This document shows positions 10,186 through 18,799 of a stretch of DNA of 64,000 bases, piece by piece. The notes beneath the pieces were generated by a model. That model was not told where the DNA came from. It saw nothing but the letters and a program-made list of their open reading frames with translations, and did no database searches. Both the position numbers and the translations under genes were made by a program. Origin of the DNA: Actinomycetales bacterium (GTDB lineage Bacteria; Actinomycetota; Actinomycetes; Actinomycetales; Dermatophilaceae); NCBI GenBank assembly GCA_016711095.1, contig JADJTP010000001.1, positions 744,001 through 808,000 on the forward strand, read 5' to 3'. Within the stretch, counting starts at the first letter, position 1. Each line of letters opens with the position of its first letter.

Positions 10186-10201
10186 CCCTGCACCCACCCG
10201 G

Positions 10202-10266
10202 TATTCGGAGGTTCCGGCCCTCTTCGGAGGGTGCGTTCCCCCGAACAGCAACGGAACCTCCGAATA
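10202..10266. repeat. Inverted-repeat element, copy 1 (outer arm TATTCGGAGGTTCCG)
   Basis: Perfect 15-bp arms at 10202-10216 and 10252-10266 enclose a smaller stem CCCTC/GGAGGG at 10218-10231. The element lies between the DUF2207 and MFS genes. The outer arm core TTCGGAGGTT returns in a similar nested element at 46781-46846, so this is a repeat family rather than a chance hairpin. It may act as a terminator, although there is no T-tract. Confidence 0.7.
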
Positions 10267-10306
10267 GCGGGGGAGGGGGCCTCCAGCGACCTGGCAGACT
10301 CGCTCG

Positions 10307-11566
10307 GTGACCGCAACCCCCTACGACGTGCGCCATGCCCAACGGCGCACTCTGAAGACGCTCGTCACAACCCAGACTCTCGGCGGGCTGGGCGTCGGAG
10401 CGGCCATCTCGGTCAATGCGATGCTCGCCAAGGACGTGTCCGGTCAGGAGTCCCTCGCCGGGCTCGCCCAGACCTTCGCGGTGCTCGGGACGGCGATGGT
10501 CACCTTGCTCATCGCCCGGGTCATGGACGATCACGGCCGGCGGGTCGGTCTGACCCTGGGCTATGCCATCGGCGTCGCCGGGACCGCCCTGTCGATCCTT
10601 GCTGGCGTGTTGCGGCTCTTCCCGCTGTTGCTGGTCGGCGCTGCATGTCTGGGCGCGACGACCGCCGCCAACAACCAGAGCCGGTATGCCGCGACAGACC
10701 TCTCCGAGCCCGCCCACCGTGGCCGGGACCTCTCCCTGGTGGTGTGGGCGACCACGATCGGGTCGGTGCTGGGTCCCAACCTCTCAGGGCCGGGTAAGGT
10801 CGCCGCCTCGGCCGTCGGCCTGCCGCCGTTGACAGGGGCTTACCTGTTCTCCGGTGTCGGGATGATCGCCGCCCTCGCGGTGATGTGGACGAGGCTGCGA
10901 CCCGATCCGCTGTTGCTGGCCCGCGCCGAGCACCTGCGCGCCGAGCCGCGCGCCCAGGGGGCGCCGGAGCCCACCCGGGCCTCTGGTTGGGCGCTGCTGC
11001 GCGATGACCGGATGTTGCGCCTGGCCGCCGTCGGACTCGCGCTCAGCCATGCGGTCATGGTCTCGGTCATGGTGATGACACCCATCCACATGGACCACGG
11101 TCACGCGTCGTTGGAGATCATCGGGCTGGTCATCAGCATCCACATCCTCGGGATGTTCGCCTTGTCGCCGCTGGTGGGGATGGCTGTGGACAGGTGGGGG
11201 AGTGCGGCGCTGCTCGCCGCGGGCGGGGTGGTCCTGCTCATCTCGCTCGTGCTGTCGGGCACTTCCCACGCGGGGGCGTCCTGGGCGCTCGGGCTTGGAC
11301 TGTTCCTGCTCGGTGTCGGGTGGTCGCTCGGGACGATCGCCTGCTCAACCCTCGTCACCGCCGCCGCGACCCCCCAGAACCGCCCGGCGATCCAAGGTGT
11401 GACCGACCTCATCACCAGCCTGACCGCTGCCGTCGGCGGTGCCTTCGCCGGCGTTGTCGTCGGCGGCCCCGGGTTCGCCATGCTCAACGCCCTCGCTGGA
11501 GTCCTCGCCCTCGGTGTCCTGTGGGCCGCGTATGCCGTCCGGCGGCATACGAGGTCTGCGGGCTAA
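10307..11566 (+). CDS. MFS transporter
   Basis: Integral membrane transporter of 419 residues with about 12 predicted helices and the motif A-like loop DDHGRR between helices 2 and 3. The layout fits proton-coupled drug or metabolite efflux carriers; the substrate cannot be told. It starts with GTG. The last codons contain an inverted pair of the genome-wide GTATGCCG motif (11530 and 11543), which may fold as a hairpin in the mRNA end. Confidence 0.85.
   Translation: MTATPYDVRHAQRRTLKTLVTTQTLGGLGVGAAISVNAMLAKDVSGQESLAGLAQTFAVLGTAMVTLLIARVMDDHGRRVGLTLGYAIGVAGTALSILAGVLRLFPLLLVGAACLGATTAANNQSRYAATDLSEPAHRGRDLSLVVWATTIGSVLGPNLSGPGKVAASAVGLPPLTGAYLFSGVGMIAALAVMWTRLRPDPLLLARAEHLRAEPRAQGAPEPTRASGWALLRDDRMLRLAAVGLALSHAVMVSVMVMTPIHMDHGHASLEIIGLVISIHILGMFALSPLVGMAVDRWGSAALLAAGGVVLLISLVLSGTSHAGASWALGLGLFLLGVGWSLGTIACSTLVTAAATPQNRPAIQGVTDLITSLTAAVGGAFAGVVVGGPGFAMLNALAGVLALGVLWAAYAVRRHTRSAG
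11530..11550. repeat. Inverted pair of the GTATGCCG motif at a gene end
   Basis: GTATGCCG at 11530-11537 and CGGCATAC at 11543-11550 face each other across 5 nt, forming a perfect 8-bp stem within the last codons of the MFS gene. The same 8-mer occurs about 72 times in this window on both strands. In Neisseria and Pasteurellaceae, uptake sequences are often paired like this at gene ends; the parallel is suggestive only. Confidence 0.7.
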
Positions 11567-11628
11567 GGTTGGAGAACACCGAGCGACCGCCCGACGGCCG
11601 TGGCCCCCTCGTCCGACCCAGGAGTGCG

Positions 11629-13194
11629 ATGACCTCCCCATCGGCACCCGACCGCGCCCACAGGGTGCCCACGGGGTGGGGCGGGCGCGTTCGGCGCGAA
11701 TTGGCGGACATCGGCTACGCGTGGAGTGACGGGGTCACCCGGTGGGGCACCCTCGGCAGCGTTCTCATCATGATCGGCGCCTACGGCCCGTCGACGATGC
11801 CCAACGCCAACATCTGGCGCGATCTGCCGGTCATCGGCCTCGCACAGACCACCTTGCCTGGCCGGATCCTGGCCACCGGCTGCATGCTGATCGGGGTGCT
11901 CATCCTGCTGGACGCCTGGCTGCGGTTGCGCCCGGCGTCCTACCACCGCCTGGTGACCCGTGGCACGGTCTGGTTGTGGTCTCTGCCGCTGCTGCTGGCA
12001 CCCCCGCTGCTGTCCTTCGACGCCTTCTCGTATGCCGCCCAGGGCGAGCTCGTCGCGCGAGGCCTGGACCCCTACGAAGTCGGGCCGGGGGTGCTCGGGG
12101 ACGCCTTCACCAGCCAGGTTGACCAGATGTGGCGGGACACCCCGGCTCCCTATGGTCCGCTGTCACTGCAGCTGCAACACCTCATCGTCGTGCTTACCGG
12201 CCATCAGCCCTACCTGTCGGCGTTGCTTGTGCGCATCCCGGCCTTCGTCGGCGTCCTGCTCTTGGCGATCTATCTGCCGCGGCTCGCTCGGCGGATCGGG
12301 TATGACCGAGAGACGACCATCTGGCTGGCGGTGCTCAACCCCCTCGTGCTGCTGCACCTGGTCGGTGGTGCGCACAACGACGCCTTGATGATCGGCCTCA
12401 TGGTGTGGGGCTTGTGGGTGGCAGCGAAAATCCACTGGGCCCCGGCGGCGGTGATCGTCGCCGCTGCGGCATCCATCAAACAGCCGGCCGCGGCTGCCGT
12501 GTTGGCCGTGGCCGCTCTGCACGCGTGGCGGGTGGGTTTATGGCGCGAGCGGCCGAGCAATGCCGCCGTCGCCCGCTACGCCGTCGGGGTTGTCGGGGTG
12601 TTCTCAGCCACGTTCGCCGCGATCGGGGTTGCCACCGGGCTGGGCTTCGGGTGGATCACCGCGCTCGGGGTGCCCAACGCGGTGCGCTCGTTCTTGTCGC
12701 CCGTGACGACCCTTGCCTCAGGTCTGGACTGGGTGTTGGTGCGCCTGGGCATAGTGCCCGACGCCGACATCGTCGTGCCGATCGCGCAACGTGTCGGTCA
12801 GGTCTCTGGTCTGCTCATCGTCACCTGGTTGGTGCTGCGCTTCAAGGCCAAGCATCCGGTGCGCACTCTCGGGTGGCTGCTGCTCGTCTTCGTATTCACT
12901 GGACCGGTCGTGCATCCGTGGTACATCCTCTGGGGCGGGCTGTTCTTTGCCATGACCGAGTCGGGCCCGCTCGCGCGGCGGATCGTCGTCTGGGCGACCT
13001 GCGGGTTGGCCATGTATTCGGTCGTGGACGCCTCATGGCGCAGCTCGGCGATCGCGGTCGGCGTCACTGCGGCGATCGCGCTCGTGTGGATCACGACCGG
13101 GCATGACCGCGATCTCATCCGGGACCGCGATCTGGCCCGGGGGCGCGACTCGGCTGCTGGCACGACAGGGGGCGAACCTGCCGATGCAGGGTGA
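11629..13194 (+). CDS. mptB: Polyprenol-phosphomannose alpha-1,6-mannosyltransferase (MptB-like)
   Basis: Membrane glycosyltransferase of 521 residues with about 12 helices, of the GT-C type that uses polyprenyl-phosphomannose to build the alpha-1,6-mannan core of lipomannan-like glycolipids. The first outside loop has the acidic patch expected to bind the donor (near SFDAFSYAAQGE). The ATG at 11629 follows GGAG. Upstream in-frame sequence runs into the MFS gene and is rejected as start. Micrococcales without mycolic acids also make lipomannan, so MptB fits this host. The polar C-terminal tail is rich in Arg/Asp (IRDRDLARGRD). Confidence 0.8.
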   Translation: MTSPSAPDRAHRVPTGWGGRVRRELADIGYAWSDGVTRWGTLGSVLIMIGAYGPSTMPNANIWRDLPVIGLAQTTLPGRILATGCMLIGVLILLDAWLRLRPASYHRLVTRGTVWLWSLPLLLAPPLLSFDAFSYAAQGELVARGLDPYEVGPGVLGDAFTSQVDQMWRDTPAPYGPLSLQLQHLIVVLTGHQPYLSALLVRIPAFVGVLLLAIYLPRLARRIGYDRETTIWLAVLNPLVLLHLVGGAHNDALMIGLMVWGLWVAAKIHWAPAAVIVAAAASIKQPAAAAVLAVAALHAWRVGLWRERPSNAAVARYAVGVVGVFSATFAAIGVATGLGFGWITALGVPNAVRSFLSPVTTLASGLDWVLVRLGIVPDADIVVPIAQRVGQVSGLLIVTWLVLRFKAKHPVRTLGWLLLVFVFTGPVVHPWYILWGGLFFAMTESGPLARRIVVWATCGLAMYSVVDASWRSSAIAVGVTAAIALVWITTGHDRDLIRDRDLARGRDSAAGTTGGEPADAG

Positions 13195-13307
13195 CCGGGG
13201 TGGCAGGAATGAAGTCGACGGCGGTGCGCGTTGCACGGCATACTGAAGGTTCTTGACAACTGCACAGCGTGACGTGGACCCCCACCAGCTCCACCTGCAC
13301 CATTCAC

Positions 13308-13671
13308 GGGGGTGATCGGTTTCGACGGTGGTCGTCGTGCCAGGAGAAGCGGGCCGAGGACGCACGGTTATCTCGCAAACGATCCGTGCAAACCAATAGG
13401 TGCCAACGCAAAGCGCACCGACTTCGCCCTCGCCGCCTGAGCGAGCCTCGAAGTCCGTCAGCCTGAGCTAGTTTCCGACTCAGTGCCTGGCGTCAGCTAG
13501 GAGACTCACCGCGCCGTCATGTCGGGGGGCGGCGTGGGACATCAACTCGACTGGGCCTGTCAGAGGACGTGTGCGCGCGAGCTCTGGGGCCGAGAAAATC
13601 CACAGCGCACTGCGCCCGGAGAAGTCCTGGAATCACGTCATCGGACGCGGGTTCGATTCCCGCCACCTCCA
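13308..13671 (+). ncRNA. ssrA: Transfer-messenger RNA (SsrA)
   Basis: The 5' GGGGGUG pairs with the 3' CACCUCC (13664-13670), and the T-arm GGGTTCGATTCCC precedes the 3' end. The tag frame near 13400 reads ANAKRTDFALAA then TGA, a standard actinobacterial degradation tag ending in ALAA. CCA is not encoded (ACAG follows), so it must be added. A TTGACA hexamer at 13253-13258 may be the -35 of its promoter, but I see no clear -10. Partner protein SmpB is encoded at 7613. A terminator follows at 13749-13782. Confidence 0.97.
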
Positions 13672-13744
13672 CAGCCTGGTCCGGTCTTGCGCCGAGCCAG
13701 CGGCACCGGTCTCCCGGTTGCCGTGTGGACACGTCACGCATGCA

Positions 13745-13822
13745 GCGCAAAGGCGCCCCCCGTATGCCGGGTGGGCGCCTTTCGCGTCGGAGTCGTCGAC
13801 GTCCCCGGCATGAGTTCCTGAC
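13745..13822. repeat. 78-bp direct repeat, copy A, containing the ssrA terminator
   Basis: This copy matches 15720-15797 at 77 of 78 positions; the one difference is C versus A in GGAGTMGTCG. It includes the terminator hairpin at 13749-13782 and one GTATGCCG motif in the loop. The two copies bound a segment of about 1.9 kb with two genes. Confidence 0.9.
13749..13782 (+). terminator. Terminator of ssrA
   Basis: AAAGGCGCC at 13749-13757 pairs with GGCGCCTTT at 13774-13782. The loop contains the GTATGCCG motif. The A/T ends make it usable in either direction. Confidence 0.75.
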
Positions 13823-13986
13823 CTGAGTTGGGTCAATCGGCTTAGTGCCTTGCGGCCGGGTTCGTGATGGCCTCGAGGAGAGCGTGCGCCTGGCGCGCGT
13901 GGCGGGACCGCCGTCGACGCGCTGCTCAGCCTTGACCCGCCCGACCGACAACCGCGGGCCGAGATCCCACCCGGCACACTGAGTGC

Positions 13987-14817
13987 GTGGAGTTCACCTA
14001 CCGAACGCGGGCGCCCGGCGACCGCCTGAGTCGGTTCGTCGAGGTGCTCTGGTACGCCCGCGGCACGATCGGCTACCGACGCGAGCGCATCGCGCCGACC
14101 GGCTCCTGCGTGGCCGTCGTCGTGCTGGGTGACCCGATCATCGAGACACCATCGGCCACCGGGGTGCCGCTCCTCGCGACCGGTGGGTTCCTCATCGGTC
14201 CGCACGATGGTCCGGTGCTTAACGAGCCCACTGGGGAGACATACGCCGTCGGCGTGGTCCTGACCCCGATCGGCTGTCGATCGGTGTTCGGGCTCGACCC
14301 GGCGACGCTGAGGGGGGACGTCGTCGACCTCGGTACGGCGTGGCCGCGGTCCCGTCCGCTGCGGACAGCGCTCCTGCAAGAGTCCGACCCAGAGGCGATC
14401 CTGACCGTCCTCGCTGCCACGCTCGAGGAGCAGCTCGACGACGCCGGCCCCGGCTTGGACCTGTGCGACCGGGCCGTGGCACTCCTCGACGCGGAGCCCA
14501 CGGTCGAGATCGGCGCCTTGGCCCGTCACCTCGGCGTCTCGCACGGGCACCTGGACCGCGAGTTCGTGCGGGTGGTGGGCCTCACGCCGCGCGCCCTCGC
14601 CCGGATCCTGCGGCTGCGGCGGGTCCTCGCGACGGTCGACGTGTTCGGTGAGGTCACCTGGACCTCGCTTGCCGCCGACTGGGGCTGGTTCGACCAGAGC
14701 CACTTCATCCGCGACTTCAAACGGCACACGGGCGTGACGCCGTCGGAGTACGTCCGAGCGCAGCGGGCCGAATTCGCGGCGGACGACGCGGCGCCCGGGT
14801 TCGTCCCTGACACGTAG
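13987..14817 (+). CDS. AraC family transcriptional regulator
   Basis: DNA-binding regulator of 276 residues. The N-terminal half resembles the DUF6597 sensing domain found in AraC proteins. The C-terminal half (about residues 165-265) is a double helix-turn-helix, with EIGALARHLGVSHGHLDREF as the first helix pair and a second unit ending FKRHTGVTPSEY. It starts with GTG. The gene lies inside the segment bounded by duplicated ssrA terminators and may control the DUF4287/DUF5655 gene that follows 73 nt later. Inducer and targets are unknown. Confidence 0.85.
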   Translation: MEFTYRTRAPGDRLSRFVEVLWYARGTIGYRRERIAPTGSCVAVVVLGDPIIETPSATGVPLLATGGFLIGPHDGPVLNEPTGETYAVGVVLTPIGCRSVFGLDPATLRGDVVDLGTAWPRSRPLRTALLQESDPEAILTVLAATLEEQLDDAGPGLDLCDRAVALLDAEPTVEIGALARHLGVSHGHLDREFVRVVGLTPRALARILRLRRVLATVDVFGEVTWTSLAADWGWFDQSHFIRDFKRHTGVTPSEYVRAQRAEFAADDAAPGFVPDT

Positions 14818-14890
14818 CTCGCGCAGGCAGAGTCCAGACAGGTGAAATTCGTACAAGCCAGCGCCCCGGCCGCCGTCCGACGCTGGGGCG

Positions 14891-15445
14891 ATGACACATC
14901 CTGAACAGGCAAGCCACACCCAGCTCCGCAACATCGAACGCGACACCGGACGATCCGTCGCCGAGTGGGGCGACATCGTGCGCTCGGCAGGGCTAGAGCG
15001 GCACGGCCAGATCCTGGCCTTCCTCAAGGCCGAGCACAGCCTGACGCACGGCAACGCCAACGCCCTCGCCCTCGCCGTGCGTGCTCTGGAGGCCGGTCCG
15101 GTCGGCGACGAAGACCTCCTCGCCCAGCAGTACGCCGGGCCGAAAGCCGCCCTGCGCCCGACCTACGAGGAGATCGTCACCATCGCCCAAGGGCTCGGCG
15201 ACGACGTCGTGGTCTCGGTCAAGAAGACCGGCGTGAGCCTGCGCCGGCGCAAGCAGTTCGCCCTCGTGGAGGCACCGTCGAGCCGTCGGGTCCGCCTCGG
15301 GCTGAACCTCACTGGGACGCCGCCGACCGAGCGCCTTCGGGCCAGGACCGGGATGTGCACACACGCCGTCGACATCGCGGACCCGGACGACGTCGACGAC
15401 GAGGTCGCGACGTGGCTCCACCAGGCCTACCAACAGGCGGGCTGA
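14891..15445 (+). CDS. DUF4287 and DUF5655 domain protein
   Basis: Small cytoplasmic protein of 184 residues with two known but uncharacterised domains: DUF4287 at about 5-60 (the GRSVAEW and HGNANALAL blocks) and DUF5655 at about 85-180 (VVVSVKKTGVSLRRRKQFA). Such two-domain proteins are common in actinobacteria and have no assigned reaction. It follows the AraC gene on the same strand within the terminator-bounded segment. No GTATGCCG motif occurs in this gene or its neighbour, in keeping with recent arrival. Confidence 0.8.
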   Translation: MTHPEQASHTQLRNIERDTGRSVAEWGDIVRSAGLERHGQILAFLKAEHSLTHGNANALALAVRALEAGPVGDEDLLAQQYAGPKAALRPTYEEIVTIAQGLGDDVVVSVKKTGVSLRRRKQFALVEAPSSRRVRLGLNLTGTPPTERLRARTGMCTHAVDIADPDDVDDEVATWLHQAYQQAG

Positions 15446-15719
15446 CGACGCCTCCGGACCGTGCGTCCCCACCAGCCACCAGCAGCAACCCGAACTCGGC
15501 CTCGTCGCGCCGAGCCGACATGACGCACGATCCGCCGCCGCCCATCGACGGACTCGGCGATCTGCGGCCGTGGATCCCGAAGCCGTGCGCACCGTCCGCA
15601 CCCACGCCACGCCACGGGCCTACCGACCCATTAGTGCCTTAGCCGCGCACTAAGCCAGGCCATCACCGCAGGTCACGGAGTTGTGGACGACCCGAACCCG
15701 TCAAGGTGAGCCAACTGAG

Positions 15720-15797
15720 GCGCAAAGGCGCCCCCCGTATGCCGGGTGGGCGCCTTTCGCGTCGGAGTAGTCGACGTCCCCGGCATGAGTTCCTGAC
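15720..15797. repeat. 78-bp direct repeat, copy B
   Basis: Second copy of the ssrA-terminator repeat at 13745-13822, with one mismatch. Its own hairpin spans 15724-15757. It ends 67 nt before the start of the ABC ATPase gene at 15865. Confidence 0.9.
15724..15757 (+). terminator. Terminator hairpin within repeat copy B
   Basis: AAAGGCGCC at 15724-15732 pairs with GGCGCCTTT at 15749-15757, the same as the ssrA terminator. It could end the DUF4287 transcript and insulate the ABC operon. Confidence 0.65.
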
Positions 15798-15802
15798 ATC
15801 TG

Positions 15803-15818
15803 TCATGCCGAGGTCATG
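15803..15818. promoter_or_regulatory. TCATG direct repeat upstream of ABC/two-component operon
   Basis: TCATG occurs at 15803 and 15814, exactly 11 bp apart, so both face the same side of the helix. NarL-type response regulators often bind such phased repeats. It lies 47 nt before the operon's first start and may be the site for the regulator at 18796. Confidence 0.35.
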
Positions 15819-15864
15819 ATTCCGGGCACTACTGCCGCTGCACCGAGCGCGCCAGCCTTGGGTC

Positions 15865-16818
15865 ATGACGACTATGCAGCAGACACGCCGCCCCGTGTCC
15901 CCCGGTCACGAGCCTGCGGTCCTGGCCGAGCTGCTCGGTGCCTCCAAGCAGTTCGGGCACGGCTTGGCAGCGGTCCAGGCGGTCCAGGGCCTGGATCTGG
16001 AGGTGCGTTCAGGCGAACTCCTTGCCGTCCTCGGGCCCAATGGGGCCGGCAAGTCCACGGCGATCGGGATGCTGACGGGCCTAGCGGCACCGACGTCGGG
16101 GAGGGCGCGCCTCTTCGGGTGCGACCCCCGCGACGTGCGGGCCCGGCGGCGCATGGGCGTGATGCTGCAGGCCTCGGGCGTCCCTGAGACGCTGCGGGTC
16201 CGCGAACTGCTCACCGAGTTCCGCGGCTATTACCCCGCGCCGTTGCCCATGGCGCAGGTCGTCAGGGCGGCGGGCCTTGACGGACTCGAGAGCCGAATGT
16301 TCGGCGAGCTCTCCGGCGGTCAGCAGCGACGCGTGTTGTTCGGAATAGCCCTGGCGGGGGACCCAGAACTGCTGGTGTTCGACGAGCCGACCACGGGCTT
16401 AGACGTGGAGGCTCGGCGGGGCCTGTGGGCCACGTTGCGAGATCTGGCTCGGTCGGGGCGTGGTGTGGTGCTCACCACCCACTACCTCGAGGAGGCCGAC
16501 GCCCTGGCTGACCGGATCGTGGTGATCGACCGCGGCATCGTGATCGCCCAGGGAAGGCCCGCCGAGATCAAGGCCCGAGTGCCTGGGCGACGGGTCCGTG
16601 CACAGACCTCGGTGAGCCTAGTCGTCGCGAGCCAGTGGCCCGGCGTGGTTCGCGCGTCACGCGAGGGTCCGTGGCTGGAACTGCTCGCCGGATCCGCTGA
16701 GCCCATACTGCGTGCGCTGCTTGATCTGGATCCCCTGGTCTCTGAGGTGACCGTCACCGAACCAAGCCTGGAGGAGGCCTTCCTCGCCCTGACCAGTGAC
16801 ATGGAGGCAGCACGATGA
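15865..16818 (+). CDS. ABC transporter ATP-binding protein
   Basis: Cytoplasmic ATPase of 317 residues with Walker A GPNGAGKS, signature LSGGQQRR and Walker B LLVFDEPTTGLD. The C-terminal domain of about 90 residues is typical of DrrA/NatA-type exporters of drugs or lipids. The ATG at 15865 follows a long unstructured leader. It overlaps the permease gene by 4 nt. With the kinase and regulator downstream it forms a sensor-coupled export operon. Confidence 0.9.
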   Translation: MTTMQQTRRPVSPGHEPAVLAELLGASKQFGHGLAAVQAVQGLDLEVRSGELLAVLGPNGAGKSTAIGMLTGLAAPTSGRARLFGCDPRDVRARRRMGVMLQASGVPETLRVRELLTEFRGYYPAPLPMAQVVRAAGLDGLESRMFGELSGGQQRRVLFGIALAGDPELLVFDEPTTGLDVEARRGLWATLRDLARSGRGVVLTTHYLEEADALADRIVVIDRGIVIAQGRPAEIKARVPGRRVRAQTSVSLVVASQWPGVVRASREGPWLELLAGSAEPILRALLDLDPLVSEVTVTEPSLEEAFLALTSDMEAAR

Positions 16819-17645
16819 TCACCCCAACTGCCATACGTAGGACGGCCGACGCAGGGACGCAGCGATCGAATCCGGCGAAGATCTACGTCACCGAGGCCAG
16901 ACACGAGTTCCTCAAGCTGATCCGCATACCCATCTTCGCCGTAAGCACGATCGCCCTGCCCGTGATGTTCTACGTCCTCTTCGGGTTGGCTTTCGGCGGC
17001 GGCGAGGACGGGGGAGTCGGCGAGGACGGTGGAGTCGGCGTGACCACCTACATGATGGCGACCTACGGTACTTTCGGGGTCATCGGCGCGGCCCTGTTCG
17101 GCTTCGGGGTCTCGGTCGCCCTTGAGCGCGGGCAGGGCTGGATGCGACTCAAACGCGTGTCGCCAATGCCCCCGCAGGCGTACTTCGTGGCGAAGGTCGT
17201 GATGGCCGTGACCGTTTCCGCGATGATCATCGGGGCGCTGTTCATTCTGGGGGCCACACTGGGTGGTGTGCGCATGCCCGCTGCCCAGTGGATCAGCCTC
17301 GGCCTGGTGCTGCTCCTCGGGGCGCTGCCGTTCGCGGCCATGGGCTTGGCCTTCGGTTACCTCGTTGGCCCGAACTCCGCACCGGCCATGCTGAATCTGT
17401 TCTACCTGCCGATGGCGTTCGCATCAGGACTGTGGATCCCCATCCACCAACTGCCCGCCTTCGTCCAGGGGATCGCTCCAGCACTGCCGCCCTATCACTT
17501 CGCTCAACTCGCCCTGGGCACCGTCGGTGCCGCTGAGGGCGGATCGCAGGCGCTGCACGCCGTCGTGCTGCTAACGTTCACGGCGTTGTTCCTGGCCGTT
17601 GCCGCGTGGGGCTTTCGGCGCGACGAGGGCCGGACCTACGGATGA
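16815..17645 (+). CDS. ABC-2 type transporter permease
   Basis: Membrane subunit of 276 residues with six predicted helices, partner of the ATPase at 15865. A Gly/Glu/Asp-rich loop (GGGEDGGVGEDGG) lies outside after helix 1. Its coding DNA is an in-frame duplication of GAGGACGG-like units. The ABC-2 fold fits export of a drug or membrane-active compound. The start overlaps the ATPase stop (ATGA). Confidence 0.88.
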   Translation: MITPTAIRRTADAGTQRSNPAKIYVTEARHEFLKLIRIPIFAVSTIALPVMFYVLFGLAFGGGEDGGVGEDGGVGVTTYMMATYGTFGVIGAALFGFGVSVALERGQGWMRLKRVSPMPPQAYFVAKVVMAVTVSAMIIGALFILGATLGGVRMPAAQWISLGLVLLLGALPFAAMGLAFGYLVGPNSAPAMLNLFYLPMAFASGLWIPIHQLPAFVQGIAPALPPYHFAQLALGTVGAAEGGSQALHAVVLLTFTALFLAVAAWGFRRDEGRTYG

Positions 17646-17689
17646 GGCGCACCCGATGAGCCAGAGCCCGCCACACCCCACCCGCTGAC

Positions 17690-18799
17690 ATGCGCTACGT
17701 CTGGCTGGTCTACCTCTGCGCGCTGTTCTATCAGCCGGTATTCAACCCCTCGACCGGCTTCCTGGACTGGCTGGCTGTCGCCGTGCTGATCGCTCTGTTC
17801 CTGCCGATCTACGCAGCGACGTTCAGGGTCCGCAACGACCGGCAGATACTGATCGTCATCGCGGGCCTCGGCGCCCTGGCCTTTGCGGGTTCGCTGGTCA
17901 ACAGTGGCGCCAGCGTGTTCGCGATCTACGCCGCGGCCATAGCCAGTCGCCTGTACCCCGTCCGTCGGGCCGTGAAAGTGGTCGCTGTTCTCGTTGGAGT
18001 GGTCGCTCTGATGGTGGTCGTCTCGCCGGTCCCGATGCCGTGGCGGCTAGCCGCGCTAGGCCCGGCACTGCTCTTCACCCCAGTCGTAGGGGCGACAAGC
18101 ATCTTCGACGCGGAGCGGGGCCGGGCGCACCGGCGTCTCCTGCGCGCCGACGAGGAGATTGAGCGGCTGGCGACGATCGCCGAACGAGAGCGAATCGCGC
18201 GAGACCTGCACGACCTGCTCGGGCATACCCTGTCGGTCATCGTGCTGAAGTCCGAGCTGGCCGCACGACTGGTGCGCGTCGACCCGGACCGGGCAGCGGC
18301 CGAGGTCAACGACATTGAGCAGATCGGACGCGAGGCCTTGGACGAGGTGCGCGCTGCGGTCGCCGGATATCGGGCTCGCGGTCTCGGCGCCGAGCTAGAC
18401 GGGGCACGAATGGCCCTGGAGGCAGCAGGCGTCGAGGTCGAGGTACACGCCGACCCGACCAATCTGCGCCCCGAGCACGAGTCCGCACTGGCCATGGCGC
18501 TACGCGAGGCCGTGACCAATGTGGTGCGTCACGCCGATGCCCAGCGGGCCACCATCAGCATCACCACCGTCGGGGCTGACGTCAGGCTCGAGGTCAGTGA
18601 CGACGGCCGCGGATCCGCGGGGGTGGCGGGATCCGGGATCACCGGTATGCGGGAGCGAATCGCCGCCCTCGGTGGGCTTGTCCAGGTGGGCGACCCGAAA
18701 GGCGGCGCCGACCGACACGGGACTGTCGTCGAGGTGACGGTGCCCCTAGCGGGTCGGGCCAACAATGGACACCAGGCGCTGGAGTCGGGTGGACTATGA
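17690..18799 (+). CDS. Histidine kinase, DesK/NarL-type
   Basis: Sensor kinase of 369 residues. Residues 1-140 hold about five helices and almost no outside loops, so it probably senses the membrane itself, as DesK and antibiotic-sensing kinases do. The HisKA_3 block RERIARDLHDLLGHTLS places the phosphorylated histidine at residue 174. The C-terminal ATPase has the N box (LREAVTNVVRHA) and G box (SDDGRGS, GSGITGMRERI). The ATG at 17690 lies 45 nt after the permease. The stop overlaps the regulator start (ATGA). Confidence 0.92.
   Translation: MRYVWLVYLCALFYQPVFNPSTGFLDWLAVAVLIALFLPIYAATFRVRNDRQILIVIAGLGALAFAGSLVNSGASVFAIYAAAIASRLYPVRRAVKVVAVLVGVVALMVVVSPVPMPWRLAALGPALLFTPVVGATSIFDAERGRAHRRLLRADEEIERLATIAERERIARDLHDLLGHTLSVIVLKSELAARLVRVDPDRAAAEVNDIEQIGREALDEVRAAVAGYRARGLGAELDGARMALEAAGVEVEVHADPTNLRPEHESALAMALREAVTNVVRHADAQRATISITTVGADVRLEVSDDGRGSAGVAGSGITGMRERIAALGGLVQVGDPKGGADRHGTVVEVTVPLAGRANNGHQALESGGL

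Larger units (their letters stand above)
13672..13986. other. Intergenic region downstream of ssrA
   Basis: This stretch holds the first copy of the 78-bp terminator repeat (13745-13822) and a TTAGTGCCTT 10-mer at 13842, which returns at 15631. I see no convincing gene in the rest. Confidence 0.6.
15446..15864. other. Intergenic region with second terminator copy
   Basis: It contains the inverted repeat TTAGTGC/GCACTAA (15631-15653), the second 78-bp repeat (15720-15797) and a TCATG direct repeat (15803-15818) in front of the ABC operon. I see no credible coding sequence. Confidence 0.6.

Noticed and set aside
11194..11628. N-terminal extension of the mannosyltransferase
   Set aside because: The in-frame sequence lies inside the MFS gene; ATG 11629 with GGAG is the natural start.
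13633..15060. 475-codon minus-strand frame across the terminator repeat and AraC gene
   Set aside because: Antisense to two well-supported genes and includes tmRNA sequence.
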